A stretch of 64,000 bases of DNA. Origin: Nonomuraea sp. NEAU-A123. Its GTDB lineage: Bacteria > Actinomycetota > Actinomycetes > Streptosporangiales > Streptosporangiaceae. Of this stretch, positions 33,778 through 42,600 are shown piece after piece (position 1 is the first letter of the stretch; the number at the start of each line of letters is the position of its first letter). A model generated the notes under the pieces. It was not told where the DNA came from and made no database searches. It worked only from the letters and a program-made list of their open reading frames with translations. Both the position numbers and the translations under genes were made by a program. The DNA lies in contig NZ_JAHFZZ010000011.1 of the NCBI RefSeq assembly GCF_018603905.1, forward strand, positions 299,599 to 363,598, read 5' to 3'.

Positions 33778-33800
33778 ACACGGTATCTGAGGAGTGTGGG

Positions 33801-35330
33801 ATGGAAACGGAGTCAAAGATCGCCGGACGACGAGAGTGGATAGGACTGTCAGTTCTTGTCCTGCCCGTCCTGCTGATCTCCATCACCGTCACGGTCCTCT
33901 ACTTCGCGCTGCCGTTCCTCAGCGCGGATCTCCAGCCGAGCGGGGCCGAGCAGCTCTGGATCGTCGACATCTACGCCTTCTGGCTGGCGGGGCTGCTGAT
34001 CGTCATGGGCACGCTCGGCGACAGGATCGGCCGCCGGCGCCTGTTGCTCATCGGCGCCGCCGTCTTCGGGATCACGTCCGCCGCGGCCGCCTACGCGCCC
34101 AGCGCCGAGATGCTCATCGTCCTGCGTGCCCTGCAAGGGGCGGCGGCCGCGACCCTCATGCCGTCCACCCTGGCGTTGATCCGCAACATGTTCCACCAGC
34201 CTCGGCAGCGCCGGCTGGCCATCGCGATCTGGGCCGCCGGCTTCTCCGGGGGCAGCGTGCTCGGCCCGATCGTGGGCGGGTGGATGCTGGAGAGATTCTG
34301 GTGGGGCTCGGTGTTCCTGATCAACGTGCCGATCATGCTCCTGCTGTTGGTGCTCGGGCCGATCCTGCTGCCGGAATATCGCGATCCGCAGGCCGGCCGG
34401 CTCGACATGGTGAGCGCCGCACTGACGCTGGTAGCCGTGCTCCCGATCGTCTACGGAGTGAAGGACATCGCCGAACAGGGCCTGAGCTCGACCGCCGTGC
34501 TCGGCGTCGTCGTGGGCCTGGCCGCCGGCGCCTCGTTCGTCTGGAGGCAGCGCACGCTGACCGACCCGATGCTCGATCTGCGCCTGTTCGCGGACAAGGG
34601 GTTCGGCATCTCGCTGATCACCAGCACGCTCGCCATCTTCGCCCTCATGGGGCTGTTCTACTTCATCGCGCAATACCTGCAACTGGTGCTGGGGCTGCGC
34701 CCGTTCGTCGCGGGGATACTGACGTTGCCCGCCGCGGGCATGGCCCTCGTCGGATCGATGCTGGCTGTGGTGGTGGTGCGATGGGCGCGCCCCGGGTTCG
34801 TCATCGGCGGCGGCATGCTGCTCGCGGGTGCGGGGTTCGCGGTGCTCTCACAGCTCGAAGGGGAACCGGGCATCCAGATACTGGTGATCGGCCTGGGGCT
34901 GCTGGGCGCCGGACTCGGCGCCGTTCAGGCGGTGGCCTCCGATCTGGTCGTCACGGTGGCGCCGGAGGAGCGGGCCGGCTCGGCGTCGGCGGTGCTTGAG
35001 GCCGGTACCGAGTTCGGCGCCGCCCTCGGCGTCGCGGTCCTGGGCAGCCTCGGGCTGGCGATCTACCGCTGGTCGTTCGACGTTCCGGCCGGGCTGCCCC
35101 CTGAGGCCGCCCAGACGGCGCGCGAAACGCTCGGCGGGGCGGTCGAGGTGGCCGCCCAGCTTCCGGAACAGGCGCGGGCGGCCCTGCTCCATACAGCGCG
35201 TACGGCCTTCACCGAGGGCATGCGGGTGGCCGCGATCTCGGGTGCGGTCGTCCTGGTGGCCACGGCCGTCATGGCCGCGATCCAGCTCCGGCACGTGACC
35301 ATCGAGGAGAACGCCGATCAGGCGAGCTGA
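33801..35330 (+). CDS. MFS transporter, DHA2 (QacA/SmvA-like) exporter
   Basis: A 509-residue protein with about 14 transmembrane helices. Motif A MGTLGDRIGRRRLLLIGAAVFG at about 69-90 and ALQGAAAATLMPSTLALIRNMF (motif C region) fit QacA/SmvA. ATG 33801 follows GGAG. Likely exports the macrolactam for self-protection; controlled by the divergent TetR protein. Ends 1 base from the convergent LAL stop. Confidence 0.9.
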   Translation: METESKIAGRREWIGLSVLVLPVLLISITVTVLYFALPFLSADLQPSGAEQLWIVDIYAFWLAGLLIVMGTLGDRIGRRRLLLIGAAVFGITSAAAAYAPSAEMLIVLRALQGAAAATLMPSTLALIRNMFHQPRQRRLAIAIWAAGFSGGSVLGPIVGGWMLERFWWGSVFLINVPIMLLLLVLGPILLPEYRDPQAGRLDMVSAALTLVAVLPIVYGVKDIAEQGLSSTAVLGVVVGLAAGASFVWRQRTLTDPMLDLRLFADKGFGISLITSTLAIFALMGLFYFIAQYLQLVLGLRPFVAGILTLPAAGMALVGSMLAVVVVRWARPGFVIGGGMLLAGAGFAVLSQLEGEPGIQILVIGLGLLGAGLGAVQAVASDLVVTVAPEERAGSASAVLEAGTEFGAALGVAVLGSLGLAIYRWSFDVPAGLPPEAAQTARETLGGAVEVAAQLPEQARAALLHTARTAFTEGMRVAAISGAVVLVATAVMAAIQLRHVTIEENADQAS

Positions 35331-35331
35331 G

Positions 35332-38082
35332 TCAGCGTAGTTCCACATAGGAGAACTGCGCGGGCAGGTCCCTTCGGCCACGGACGTTGAGCTTGCGGTA
35401 GATCCGGGTCAGATGCTGCTCGACGGTGCTGACCGTGATGTAGATCTTCCGGGAGATCTCCCGGTTGGTGTAGCCCAGCGCCGCGAGGGAGGCCACGCGC
35501 TGCTCGGCGTCGCTCAGCAGGCCCATGCTCTCGGTGTCCTCCGTCTCCTGCTCGGCCGGATCGTCCTGCCGTACCGCCCAGCGCAGCGGTTCCGCCTGGC
35601 ACTCGTCGGCCACCCGGTCGGCCCAGTAGCCGATCATCCGGGCCTTGTGGAGCTCGCCGATCTCGTTGAAGGCATGGGTCAGGTCGACGAGCGCGTAGGC
35701 CATCTCCAGCCGGTCTCCGGCGCTCTGGAGCATGTCGACGGCCTCCCTGAGCAGAGCCGGCCGCTTCTTGAGGTCGCCGGTGCCGGCCAGCAGTCGGAGT
35801 GTGGCCCCCTTCGCTCTGAGCGAGTCGGCGCCGGGCAGGTCGTACGGTTCCTCGAGGAGGGCTCGCGCCTGGTTCGGCTGGCCCATCTGCATGAGCGCGG
35901 CGGCCGCGCCCTGGCGCCAGGGCGCCAGCACGGGTGTGTCGAGGTTCCAGGCGCGCATGAGCCTCCCGCAGCTCAGGAAGTCGTTGAGAGCCGCGTGCGA
36001 AAGGCCCGTCGCCAGGTGGAAATAGGCCCGTGCCTGGAGATAGTGCAACCCGAACCGGCTCTGATAGATCGCCGCGGGGATGGGATGTCTGAGCAGTTGG
36101 GTCGCGACATCGAACTTCCCCATTTCGGTGTTGGTGCGGATCAAGGCGGCCAACGGCAAGCCGATATGAATCCCCATACTCCGACTCGGTAATACATTCA
36201 GTGCGATAGAGGCATATTTATGGGCAATCGCTAGATCCCCCTGGCGAATGGCGATGTGCGCTCGGAGGCCGGCCAGCACGGCCCGCCAGGTGGGGGAGCG
36301 TCGCTGGACGGCTTCTTCGAGCAGGACATCACAGAGTGGGGCCGCTCGATCCGCCTGATCGGAGTAGAGCAGGGTGAAAATGGAGGATTCCACGGCTTCA
36401 AGATTCGCATCGTCCAGCGTGGCGGACTGGAGGACGCGTTCGGCGGTCGCAATCTTATGCTCGTCCTCCTCCGTTCTCAGAAAACCGGACAAAAGGGCGG
36501 CTCCTTGCAGCTGCCATACGCCGGCTGCCGGTTTGGCGGTGTCAATAGAGGTGTCCGCCGCATCGAGCAGAAGCGGGGGAAAGGCCGAAGCCAGCCACTG
36601 ATGAGCGACGCCGAGCCGGAAGAGGGTCTCCTTCTCGCCGGATTCGGCGGCCATGGCGTTCAGCCGCCGCAGCGCCTCTGCGGCCTCCTCGAGCCGCCCG
36701 TGCCACAGGAAGAACCTCAGCAGCATGCGGACGTCTTCGAACCCGAGGTGGCCCTCTCGCGCCATCGCCATGAGCGGGTCGAGGTGCTGGGCGGTGGCCG
36801 CGGGATTGACCAGCCACTCAGTCCGCGCGAGCGAGGCCCGCAGGGCCGCCCGCCGCGCGTCGTCGTGACACAGGTCGATCGCCAGTCTCAGGCATTGGAT
36901 GGCGAACTCGTGCTCGTCGTTGAGCAGCGTCTGGTCGGCGGCTTCGCGCAGCTCCATCATCGCCCAGGGCTCCAGGCCGTCGGCGGCGTGGATGAGGTGC
37001 TCGGCGACCGCGGTGCTGGCCGCTCCCTCCGTGTGGAGGAGCTGGGCGGCGCGCCGGTGCATGTCCTTGCGCTGCTCGGGGTCGAGGTCGTCGAGAACGG
37101 CCGACCGGGTCTCCGGATGGCAGAAGCTCGCTCCATCGACGATACCGACGGCGGCGAGATAGTTGAGAGTCTGCTGAACGGTCGCCGGCGGAAGTTCCAG
37201 CAATTCGGCCAGCAGGTTCGGAAAAGCGAGATCGCCGAGTACGGCGAGGCCGCGGGCGGTGCGCAGCGAGGTCGGGTCGGTGCGATGCAGGAGGGCGCGC
37301 ACCGACCGGGAGAAGGCATCTCCAATGACCAGCGAATGCGATTCGCCCGACTCGTGCAGGTAGTCCTCGACCAGCGCCTCGACGAGCAGCGGATTGCCAC
37401 CGCCGGCCTTGTGGAAATCCGGGCCGAGTTTCTCCGCCGTCTCCTGGTCCATGGACTTGCAGAGCATCTTGGTGACGCCCTCCCGGGAAAGCGTGCCCAG
37501 TCTCATGTGCCGGCAGTGCGGATGGCGCATCAGGTCTATCTCAATAAGCGGATCCATCCCCTGTGGATTCTCGGTCGCCGTCACCACGACGAATACATTG
37601 GCATTGTTGAGCCGTTGTACGAAATTAAGCAGGAGCTGCCATGACAATGCGTCCGAATATTCGACGTCGTCGACGGTGATGAGCACCGGCGAGCTGGTGG
37701 AGAGCTCCAGGACTATCGACCACAGCCCCTGTACGGTGTGCAGCCAATCGGGATTGTGCGGCGACTCGCCGATCGACTTCGCGCTGAAGGCGGCCTCCTC
37801 GATCAGCCGGGCCGCCTCCGAGGCGTGCTCGATCGGCAAGGCCGCGCTGTGGAAGCTCTGACTGGCCATCCCGAGCGGAAGTGTGCGGTCGGTCCGTGAG
37901 CAGGTGGCGCTCAGCCAGGTGATGCCGGCCGCGGCCGCGCGCTGGCTGAAGGTGTAGGCCAGTTCGGTCTTGCCGACCCCGGTGGGTCCCGTGATCACCA
38001 TGACCCGGCCTTTGCCGTGAATGCAGTCCCTTAGCAGATCGTCCAGATCTGTGATTTCGTGGTCACGCTCGATGAGGGTCAT
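35332..38082 (-). CDS. LAL-type LuxR-family transcriptional activator
   Basis: A 916-residue large ATP-binding LuxR regulator. N-terminal AAA-like ATPase with Walker A GPTGVGKT (residues 32-39) and Walker B-like VLITVDDVEYSD, a long helical repeat region, and a C-terminal LuxR HTH: LSDAEQRVASLAALGYTNREISRKIYITVSTVEQHLTRIYRKLNVRGRRDLPAQ. Proteins of this build (PikD class) activate macrolide and macrolactam clusters. ATG 38082 preceded by GAGAAAG. It is convergent with the MFS gene and divergent from the type II thioesterase, with TAGGGG-type boxes between. Prime candidate to bind those boxes. Confidence 0.92.
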   Translation of the reverse strand: MTLIERDHEITDLDDLLRDCIHGKGRVMVITGPTGVGKTELAYTFSQRAAAAGITWLSATCSRTDRTLPLGMASQSFHSAALPIEHASEAARLIEEAAFSAKSIGESPHNPDWLHTVQGLWSIVLELSTSSPVLITVDDVEYSDALSWQLLLNFVQRLNNANVFVVVTATENPQGMDPLIEIDLMRHPHCRHMRLGTLSREGVTKMLCKSMDQETAEKLGPDFHKAGGGNPLLVEALVEDYLHESGESHSLVIGDAFSRSVRALLHRTDPTSLRTARGLAVLGDLAFPNLLAELLELPPATVQQTLNYLAAVGIVDGASFCHPETRSAVLDDLDPEQRKDMHRRAAQLLHTEGAASTAVAEHLIHAADGLEPWAMMELREAADQTLLNDEHEFAIQCLRLAIDLCHDDARRAALRASLARTEWLVNPAATAQHLDPLMAMAREGHLGFEDVRMLLRFFLWHGRLEEAAEALRRLNAMAAESGEKETLFRLGVAHQWLASAFPPLLLDAADTSIDTAKPAAGVWQLQGAALLSGFLRTEEDEHKIATAERVLQSATLDDANLEAVESSIFTLLYSDQADRAAPLCDVLLEEAVQRRSPTWRAVLAGLRAHIAIRQGDLAIAHKYASIALNVLPSRSMGIHIGLPLAALIRTNTEMGKFDVATQLLRHPIPAAIYQSRFGLHYLQARAYFHLATGLSHAALNDFLSCGRLMRAWNLDTPVLAPWRQGAAAALMQMGQPNQARALLEEPYDLPGADSLRAKGATLRLLAGTGDLKKRPALLREAVDMLQSAGDRLEMAYALVDLTHAFNEIGELHKARMIGYWADRVADECQAEPLRWAVRQDDPAEQETEDTESMGLLSDAEQRVASLAALGYTNREISRKIYITVSTVEQHLTRIYRKLNVRGRRDLPAQFSYVELR

Positions 38083-38531
38083 CGTCTTTCTCGTTCGCCC
38101 CCTTACGCCAGTATGAGGGGTCGTGCTCGTCTCAGGCCCTGGCACGAACCCTTTCTTATCATTCTCGTACCGCCGCCACGCCGCCTGTCAATACATTCGG
38201 ACAAAACTCGGGAGTTTCGCGGATTTCATCACGTCGGGGTCCGCTATTTCATCACTTCGTCACGGATGCGCCTGCGGAAACGAAACCCCCCTTGGCGCCC
38301 CTTACCCGACGGGCAAAACCTAGGGGTGTGGCCTAGCCTGCGCGTCCGGACTGAATGAGTTATTCTCCTGTTCATCGTAAAGATAGCAGGGTGGAATGTG
38401 CACGGCTGTTGGCGGTGGGTAAGGGATTTCACACGCCGGTTCGGCCAAGGTGAATCAGCGAGTTCCCGCGGATATAGTCCACAGCTTTTCTTGGTTTAAC
38501 CCGGTCCGAAACGATCGAGAAAGGGATTGCC
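38083..38531. other. Divergent regulatory region between LAL regulator and thioesterase
   Basis: 449 bases without a gene. On the minus strand a pair TAAGGGG/AAGGGGGG lies at 38286-38306 and a single TAAGGGGGC near 38098. On the plus strand CCTAGGGG and CCTAG occur at 38319-38336, and GGGTAAGGG around 38417-38425. These resemble the boxes upstream of other cluster genes. Confidence 0.55.
38286..38306 (-). promoter_or_regulatory. AAGGGG repeat box facing the LAL gene
   Basis: Minus-strand reading GGTAAGGGGCGCCAAGGGGGG: two G-run words about 11 bases apart. It lies about 205 bases upstream of the LAL start. Similar to the boxes at 31261, 44403 and 49996; possible autoregulation site. Confidence 0.4.
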
Positions 38532-39311
38532 GTGAGTGACGCGGTAAACACTGATGAGGCCTGGATCCGGCGTTATCATCCTTCGCCCGAGGCGTCGTCC
38601 GTACTCGTCTGCCTGCCGCACGCCGGCGGCGCGGCCAGCTTCTATTTCCCGGTCTCGGGGATGACGCCGCCGTCGGTGGAGGTCCTGGCGGTCCAGCTCC
38701 CCGGCAGGCAGGACAGGCGCGGTGAGCCCGGCGTCGAGAGCATCGGAGAACTGGCCGATCGCGTCGTGGAGACGTTGCGGCCGTGGACCGGTCTGCCCGT
38801 GGCGCTGTTCGGGCACAGCATGGGCGCGACCGTCGCCTTCGAGGTGGCCCGCAGGCTTGACCGGAGTGACACGGCCCTGCTGCTGGGGCTGTTCGCGTCG
38901 GGGCGGCCCGCGCCATCGGTGCTCCGCCCCGCCGGTCCTCAGCGGCGGTCGGACGAATGGCTGCTGGGCGAGGTGCGCACGTTAGGCGGCACCCACGCGC
39001 AGGTGCTGGGCGACGACGAGTTCGTCCGCGCGATACTGCCCGCGCTGAGGAGCGACTACCGGGCGCTGGACACCTATCGCTACCTGCCCGGGCCGAGACT
39101 GTCCTGTCCCATCTTCGCTCTCAGAGGCGAGGAGGATCCCAAGGTCAGTGTCGATGAGGCCCGGGCATGGCGCGACCACACCGCGGCGGGATTCGAGCTG
39201 CGTACCTTCCCCGGCGATCACTTCTATCTCGTGGATCACGCGAGGGAGGTCATCGCCCTCGTCGTCGACCGGATGCGCGGGGCGCTGCGAGCCTTCGATC
39301 AGCGGGTCTAG
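38532..39311 (+). CDS. Type II thioesterase
   Basis: A 259-residue alpha/beta hydrolase: LVCLPHAGGAASFYFP, nucleophile Ser96 in FGHSMGATVAFE, and a C-terminal His in FPGDHFYLVDH. Such editing thioesterases remove aberrant or decarboxylated acyl groups from PKS carrier proteins. GTG 38532 chosen at VSDAVNTDEAWIRRYHP. It carries a TTA leucine codon at residue 151, rare in high-GC actinomycetes and often tied to developmental (bldA tRNA) control. Its stop overlaps the convergent dehydrogenase stop. Confidence 0.92.
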   Translation: MSDAVNTDEAWIRRYHPSPEASSVLVCLPHAGGAASFYFPVSGMTPPSVEVLAVQLPGRQDRRGEPGVESIGELADRVVETLRPWTGLPVALFGHSMGATVAFEVARRLDRSDTALLLGLFASGRPAPSVLRPAGPQRRSDEWLLGEVRTLGGTHAQVLGDDEFVRAILPALRSDYRALDTYRYLPGPRLSCPIFALRGEEDPKVSVDEARAWRDHTAAGFELRTFPGDHFYLVDHAREVIALVVDRMRGALRAFDQRV

Positions 39312-40168
39312 GAATAGTCGTAGAACCCGCGGCCGGACTTCCTGCCCAGCAGCCCGCCCTCCACCATGCGCAGCAGGACCGGTGGCGGTGAGTAGCTCGG
39401 CTCCTTGAACTCGTCGTACAACGCGTCGGCGATGGAGGCCACCGTGTCGAGCCCGATCAGATCGGCCAGGCTCAGCGGGCCCATGGGATGGGAGCAGCCC
39501 AGCACCATGCCGCGGTCGACGACCTCCGCGGAGGCGAACCCGGACTCCACCATTCTCATGGCCGCCAGGAGATAGGGGATCAGCAGGGCGTTCACCACGA
39601 ACCCCGCGCGGTCGGCTGACTGGATCACCTGCTTGCCGAGCGTCGCGGTGACGAACGACTCGGTCCGGACCTTCGTCTGATCCGTCGTCAGCAGCGACCC
39701 GGTCAGCTCCACCAGCGAGAGCACGGGCACGGGGTTGAAGAAATGCACACCGATGACCTGGCCGGGCCGGCCGGTCGCGCGCGCGAGCCTGATGATCGGA
39801 ATGGACGAGGTGTTGGACGCCAGGATGGCGTCGGGGAGTTCCACGATCTTGTCCAGCGCGCCGAACAGGTCGAGCTTGGTCGACTCCTGCTCGGGGACGG
39901 CCTCGAAGACGAGCTGCCGATCGCCGAGATCGTTGAGGTTGGCGGTGAAGACGACGCGTGCCATCGCCGCGTCCCGCTCCTCCTCGGTGATCGTCCCTTT
40001 GCGCAGGCCGCGGTCGAGTGACTTGAGCAGGCGACGCCGTCCCGGGGGCACGGACGCCTCTGTGGAGACCGCGATCCGCACGTCGAGGCCCGCGCGGGCG
40101 CACACGTCGGCGAGGCCGGAGCCCATCACCCCGCAGCCCACGATGCCGATCCTGTCGAACTGGGTCAT
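39308..40168 (-). CDS. 3-Hydroxyacyl-CoA dehydrogenase (extender unit pathway)
   Basis: A 286-residue 3-hydroxybutyryl-CoA dehydrogenase-type enzyme. NAD-binding GIVGCGVMGSGLADVCARAGLDV, catalytic region NTSSIPIIRLA and HFFNPVPVLSLVELTG, and the C-terminal domain DRAGFVVNALLIPYLLAAMRMVESG. Reduces a 3-ketoacyl-CoA to the 3-hydroxy form. Last gene of the accB-ccr-ksIII-hbd operon, overlapping the KSIII stop by four bases (ATGA). In this setting it supplies, after dehydration, the enoyl-CoA substrate for the carboxylase/reductase. A dehydratase is not in the operon and may be supplied by primary metabolism. Confidence 0.9.
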   Translation of the reverse strand: MTQFDRIGIVGCGVMGSGLADVCARAGLDVRIAVSTEASVPPGRRRLLKSLDRGLRKGTITEEERDAAMARVVFTANLNDLGDRQLVFEAVPEQESTKLDLFGALDKIVELPDAILASNTSSIPIIRLARATGRPGQVIGVHFFNPVPVLSLVELTGSLLTTDQTKVRTESFVTATLGKQVIQSADRAGFVVNALLIPYLLAAMRMVESGFASAEVVDRGMVLGCSHPMGPLSLADLIGLDTVASIADALYDEFKEPSYSPPPVLLRMVEGGLLGRKSGRGFYDYS

Positions 40169-41190
40169 CTCGCCTCCTGTGGCGCTCTGGCCGTCCAGCG
40201 GAGCAGGCAGGCGCCGACCGACATGCCGCCGCCGAATCCGGCGAGCAAGACGAGATCGTCCTGTTTGAGGATGCCTGACCGATTGGCCACGTCGAGCGCC
40301 ACGGCCACCGAGGCGCTGCCCATGTTGCCGTACCGCTCGACTATGCGTGGGGTGTGCGTGCCGGTGAGGCCGCAGCGCTCGACCAGCTCCGTCATCAGGC
40401 GACCGTTCGCCTGATGGGGGAAGAACGCATCGATCTCGTCCAGCCCGAACCCGGTGCGGTCCACCAGGCTTTTCATCGCGGGCGGCACGTGCTCCAGCAC
40501 GAACTCCGTGACGCCGCGGCCGTCCATTCTGAAGTAGTGCTCGCCGTCCGCGACGGTCTGGTGGGATGCCGGGTGCCGGCTGCCGCCCGCCTTGATGCCG
40601 ATGAGCCGGTGGGCGGCGCCGTGGCTCGACAGCTCGAAGTCGATGAACCCCGACGGCTCGGGCACCGCGCCGACGATGGCGACGCCGGATCCGTCCCCGA
40701 ACAGGACGGAGGTGCGGCGGTCGGAGAAGTCGAGCTGCCTGGAGTACAGATCGGCGCCGACGACCAGGGCGTAGGTGTCCGGGCGGCGCGCGATGAGACC
40801 GTCGGCGATGGCGAGGCCGTACACGAATCCGCTGCAGACGACGTTGATGTCGAAACAGGCGGCGGAGTGCGCGCCCAGCGCGTCCTGCACGAGATAGGAC
40901 GTGGGCGGCTGGGGGGAGTCGCCGGTGGAGGTCGCCACGATGATGTAGCCGATCCGGCCGATGTCGATGTCGCTCCGCTTCAACGCGTCCAGGCAGGCCT
41001 GTACGGCCAGGTCCGAGGTCGCCTCGTGCGGCGCGGCGCGACGGCGGGACTCGATCTGCGTCTTGCGGAGGATCCACTCCGCGTCGACGCCCGCCTGGCT
41101 CGCCAGGTCCTCGTTGGCGATCTCTTCCGCGGGGAGATACGAACCGGTCGCCAGGATCCCGGTCGAGTGTGCGGCCGCTGTCTGAGCCAC
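40165..41190 (-). CDS. KSIII (FabH-like) beta-ketoacyl synthase
   Basis: A 341-residue condensing enzyme with intact triad: Cys119 (NVVCSGF), His259 (FFPHQANGR) and Asn289 (ERYGNMGSAS). Condenses an acyl-CoA with malonyl-CoA or malonyl-ACP to a 3-ketoacyl product. In the accB-ccr-ksIII-hbd operon it should start the short fatty acyl chain that becomes the side arm of an alkylmalonyl-CoA extender. A role in making the polyketide starter is less likely given the amino acid starter cassette. Located 31 bases after the ccr stop. Confidence 0.9.
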   Translation of the reverse strand: MAQTAAAHSTGILATGSYLPAEEIANEDLASQAGVDAEWILRKTQIESRRRAAPHEATSDLAVQACLDALKRSDIDIGRIGYIIVATSTGDSPQPPTSYLVQDALGAHSAACFDINVVCSGFVYGLAIADGLIARRPDTYALVVGADLYSRQLDFSDRRTSVLFGDGSGVAIVGAVPEPSGFIDFELSSHGAAHRLIGIKAGGSRHPASHQTVADGEHYFRMDGRGVTEFVLEHVPPAMKSLVDRTGFGLDEIDAFFPHQANGRLMTELVERCGLTGTHTPRIVERYGNMGSASVAVALDVANRSGILKQDDLVLLAGFGGGMSVGACLLRWTARAPQEAR

Positions 41191-41221
41191 TGTCAGATCC
41201 GCCTTTTCCTGGAAGCCACGC

Positions 41222-42586
41222 CTATGCCGGCGTCGAGGAGGTGGGGGTGGCGTCCACCAGGTGGCGCAGCGGGTTGAGGCGGTCCGCGCCGACCTCGGCG
41301 CGCCGCGCGGGATCGGTGACGCCCATTCCGGGCTCCGGCGCCATGCAGAGCACGCCGACCTTGCCGATGTGGCCGTTGGTCTGCACCAGCCGGGTGGCTT
41401 CCGCGACCTCCTCCAGCGGGTAGACGGTGGACAGGGTCGGCACCACCTGCCCGAGGTCGAACAGCCGCACGCACTCCCGCACCTCCTCCAGGTTCGCCCC
41501 GTGGCTGCCGATGATGCGCTTGAGGTGCATCCAGAGGTACCGGTTGTCGTAGTAGTGCTGGTAGCCGGTGCTGGAGCCGCAGGTGACGACCGCGCCGCCG
41601 CGACGGACCACGAACACCGAGATGCCGAACGTCGCCTTGCCCACGTAGTCCATGACGATGTGCGGATCCTCCCCGACCGCCGAGCGGATGGCCTTGCCCA
41701 GCCGCTTTCCCAGCGTGATCGTCTGCTCGGGCGTCATCTCGACGTCGTCGGTCATGCCTATCTCGTTGCGGTTGATGACGACGTCGCAGCCGAGACTTCT
41801 CAGGACCTCGGCCTTCGACTCCGAGCCGACGACTCCGACGGGTATGCCGCCGCCGTTCTTGACCATCTGCACGGCGTACGCGCCGAGACCGCCGGCCGCG
41901 CCCCAGATGAGGACGACGTCGCCCTGCTTCATGCGGGCACCTCGGGGGCTGACCAGCATGCGGTAGACCGTTCCCGCGCACAGCGTGACGCAGGCGGCCT
42001 CCTCCCAGGTCAGGTGGGCCGGCTTGGCCGCCAACTGGCTGGCCCGGGCCAGGGTGTAGTGCGCCAGGCCGCCGAAGTTGGTCTCGAAGCCCCAGACCCG
42101 CTGCTCGGCGCCGAGCATGCCGTCGGCGTGCGTGGCCGGCTCCTGGTCGTCGGCCTGGATCGGGCTGATCACGACGTGATCGCCGACGCGCCAGCGTCGC
42201 ACGCCCGCGCCGACCGCGACGATGACCCCTGCCCCGTCGGAGCCCAGCACGTGGAACGGCTGGTCGTGACGCGCCGCGAACGCGCTCGTCCGGCCGAACC
42301 GCTTGAGGAAGCCGAACGTGGGCAACGGCTCGAACGTCGCCGACCAGACGGTGTTGTAGTTGATCGAGCTGGCCATGACCGCCACCACGACCTCGTCCGG
42401 CGCGAGTTCGGGCATGGGCACCATGCCGACGCGCAGCGATTTGCGGACGTCCTTGTCGTCCATGCCGGTGAACATCTCGGTGTCCTCCACCCGGAGGTAG
42501 GAGGCCGGATACTCCTTGGGCAGCGGGATCTTCGTCAGCTCGCCGGGTGTGGCTCCGCCCAGCAAGGCGTCGGCCATGGGATCCAT
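41222..42586 (-). CDS. ccr: Crotonyl-CoA carboxylase/reductase homologue
   Basis: A 454-residue medium-chain dehydrogenase/reductase. Cofactor fold VLIWGAAGGLGAYAVQMVKNGGG, CAGTVYRMLVSP, and FETNFGGLAHYTLARASQL. Residues recalled as CO2-contacting in Kitasatospora setae Ccr (Asn81, Phe170, Glu171, His365) are present here as Asn78, Phe167, Glu168 and His362 with a constant offset of 3, so reductive carboxylation should work. After His362 comes Gly363 (GSHGAN) where ethylmalonyl-forming enzymes usually have Phe (GSHFAN). Makes alkylmalonyl-CoA from 2-enoyl-CoA, NADPH and CO2. ATG 42586 preceded by AAGGAGTG. Confidence 0.92.
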   Translation of the reverse strand: MDPMADALLGGATPGELTKIPLPKEYPASYLRVEDTEMFTGMDDKDVRKSLRVGMVPMPELAPDEVVVAVMASSINYNTVWSATFEPLPTFGFLKRFGRTSAFAARHDQPFHVLGSDGAGVIVAVGAGVRRWRVGDHVVISPIQADDQEPATHADGMLGAEQRVWGFETNFGGLAHYTLARASQLAAKPAHLTWEEAACVTLCAGTVYRMLVSPRGARMKQGDVVLIWGAAGGLGAYAVQMVKNGGGIPVGVVGSESKAEVLRSLGCDVVINRNEIGMTDDVEMTPEQTITLGKRLGKAIRSAVGEDPHIVMDYVGKATFGISVFVVRRGGAVVTCGSSTGYQHYYDNRYLWMHLKRIIGSHGANLEEVRECVRLFDLGQVVPTLSTVYPLEEVAEATRLVQTNGHIGKVGVLCMAPEPGMGVTDPARRAEVGADRLNPLRHLVDATPTSSTPA

Positions 42587-42600
42587 GTCACTCCTTAGTC

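Noticed and set aside
40165..41190. KSIII as a priming enzyme for the PKS
   Set aside because: A complete amino acid starter cassette and a loading ACP already provide priming; operon context ties the KSIII to extender synthesis.
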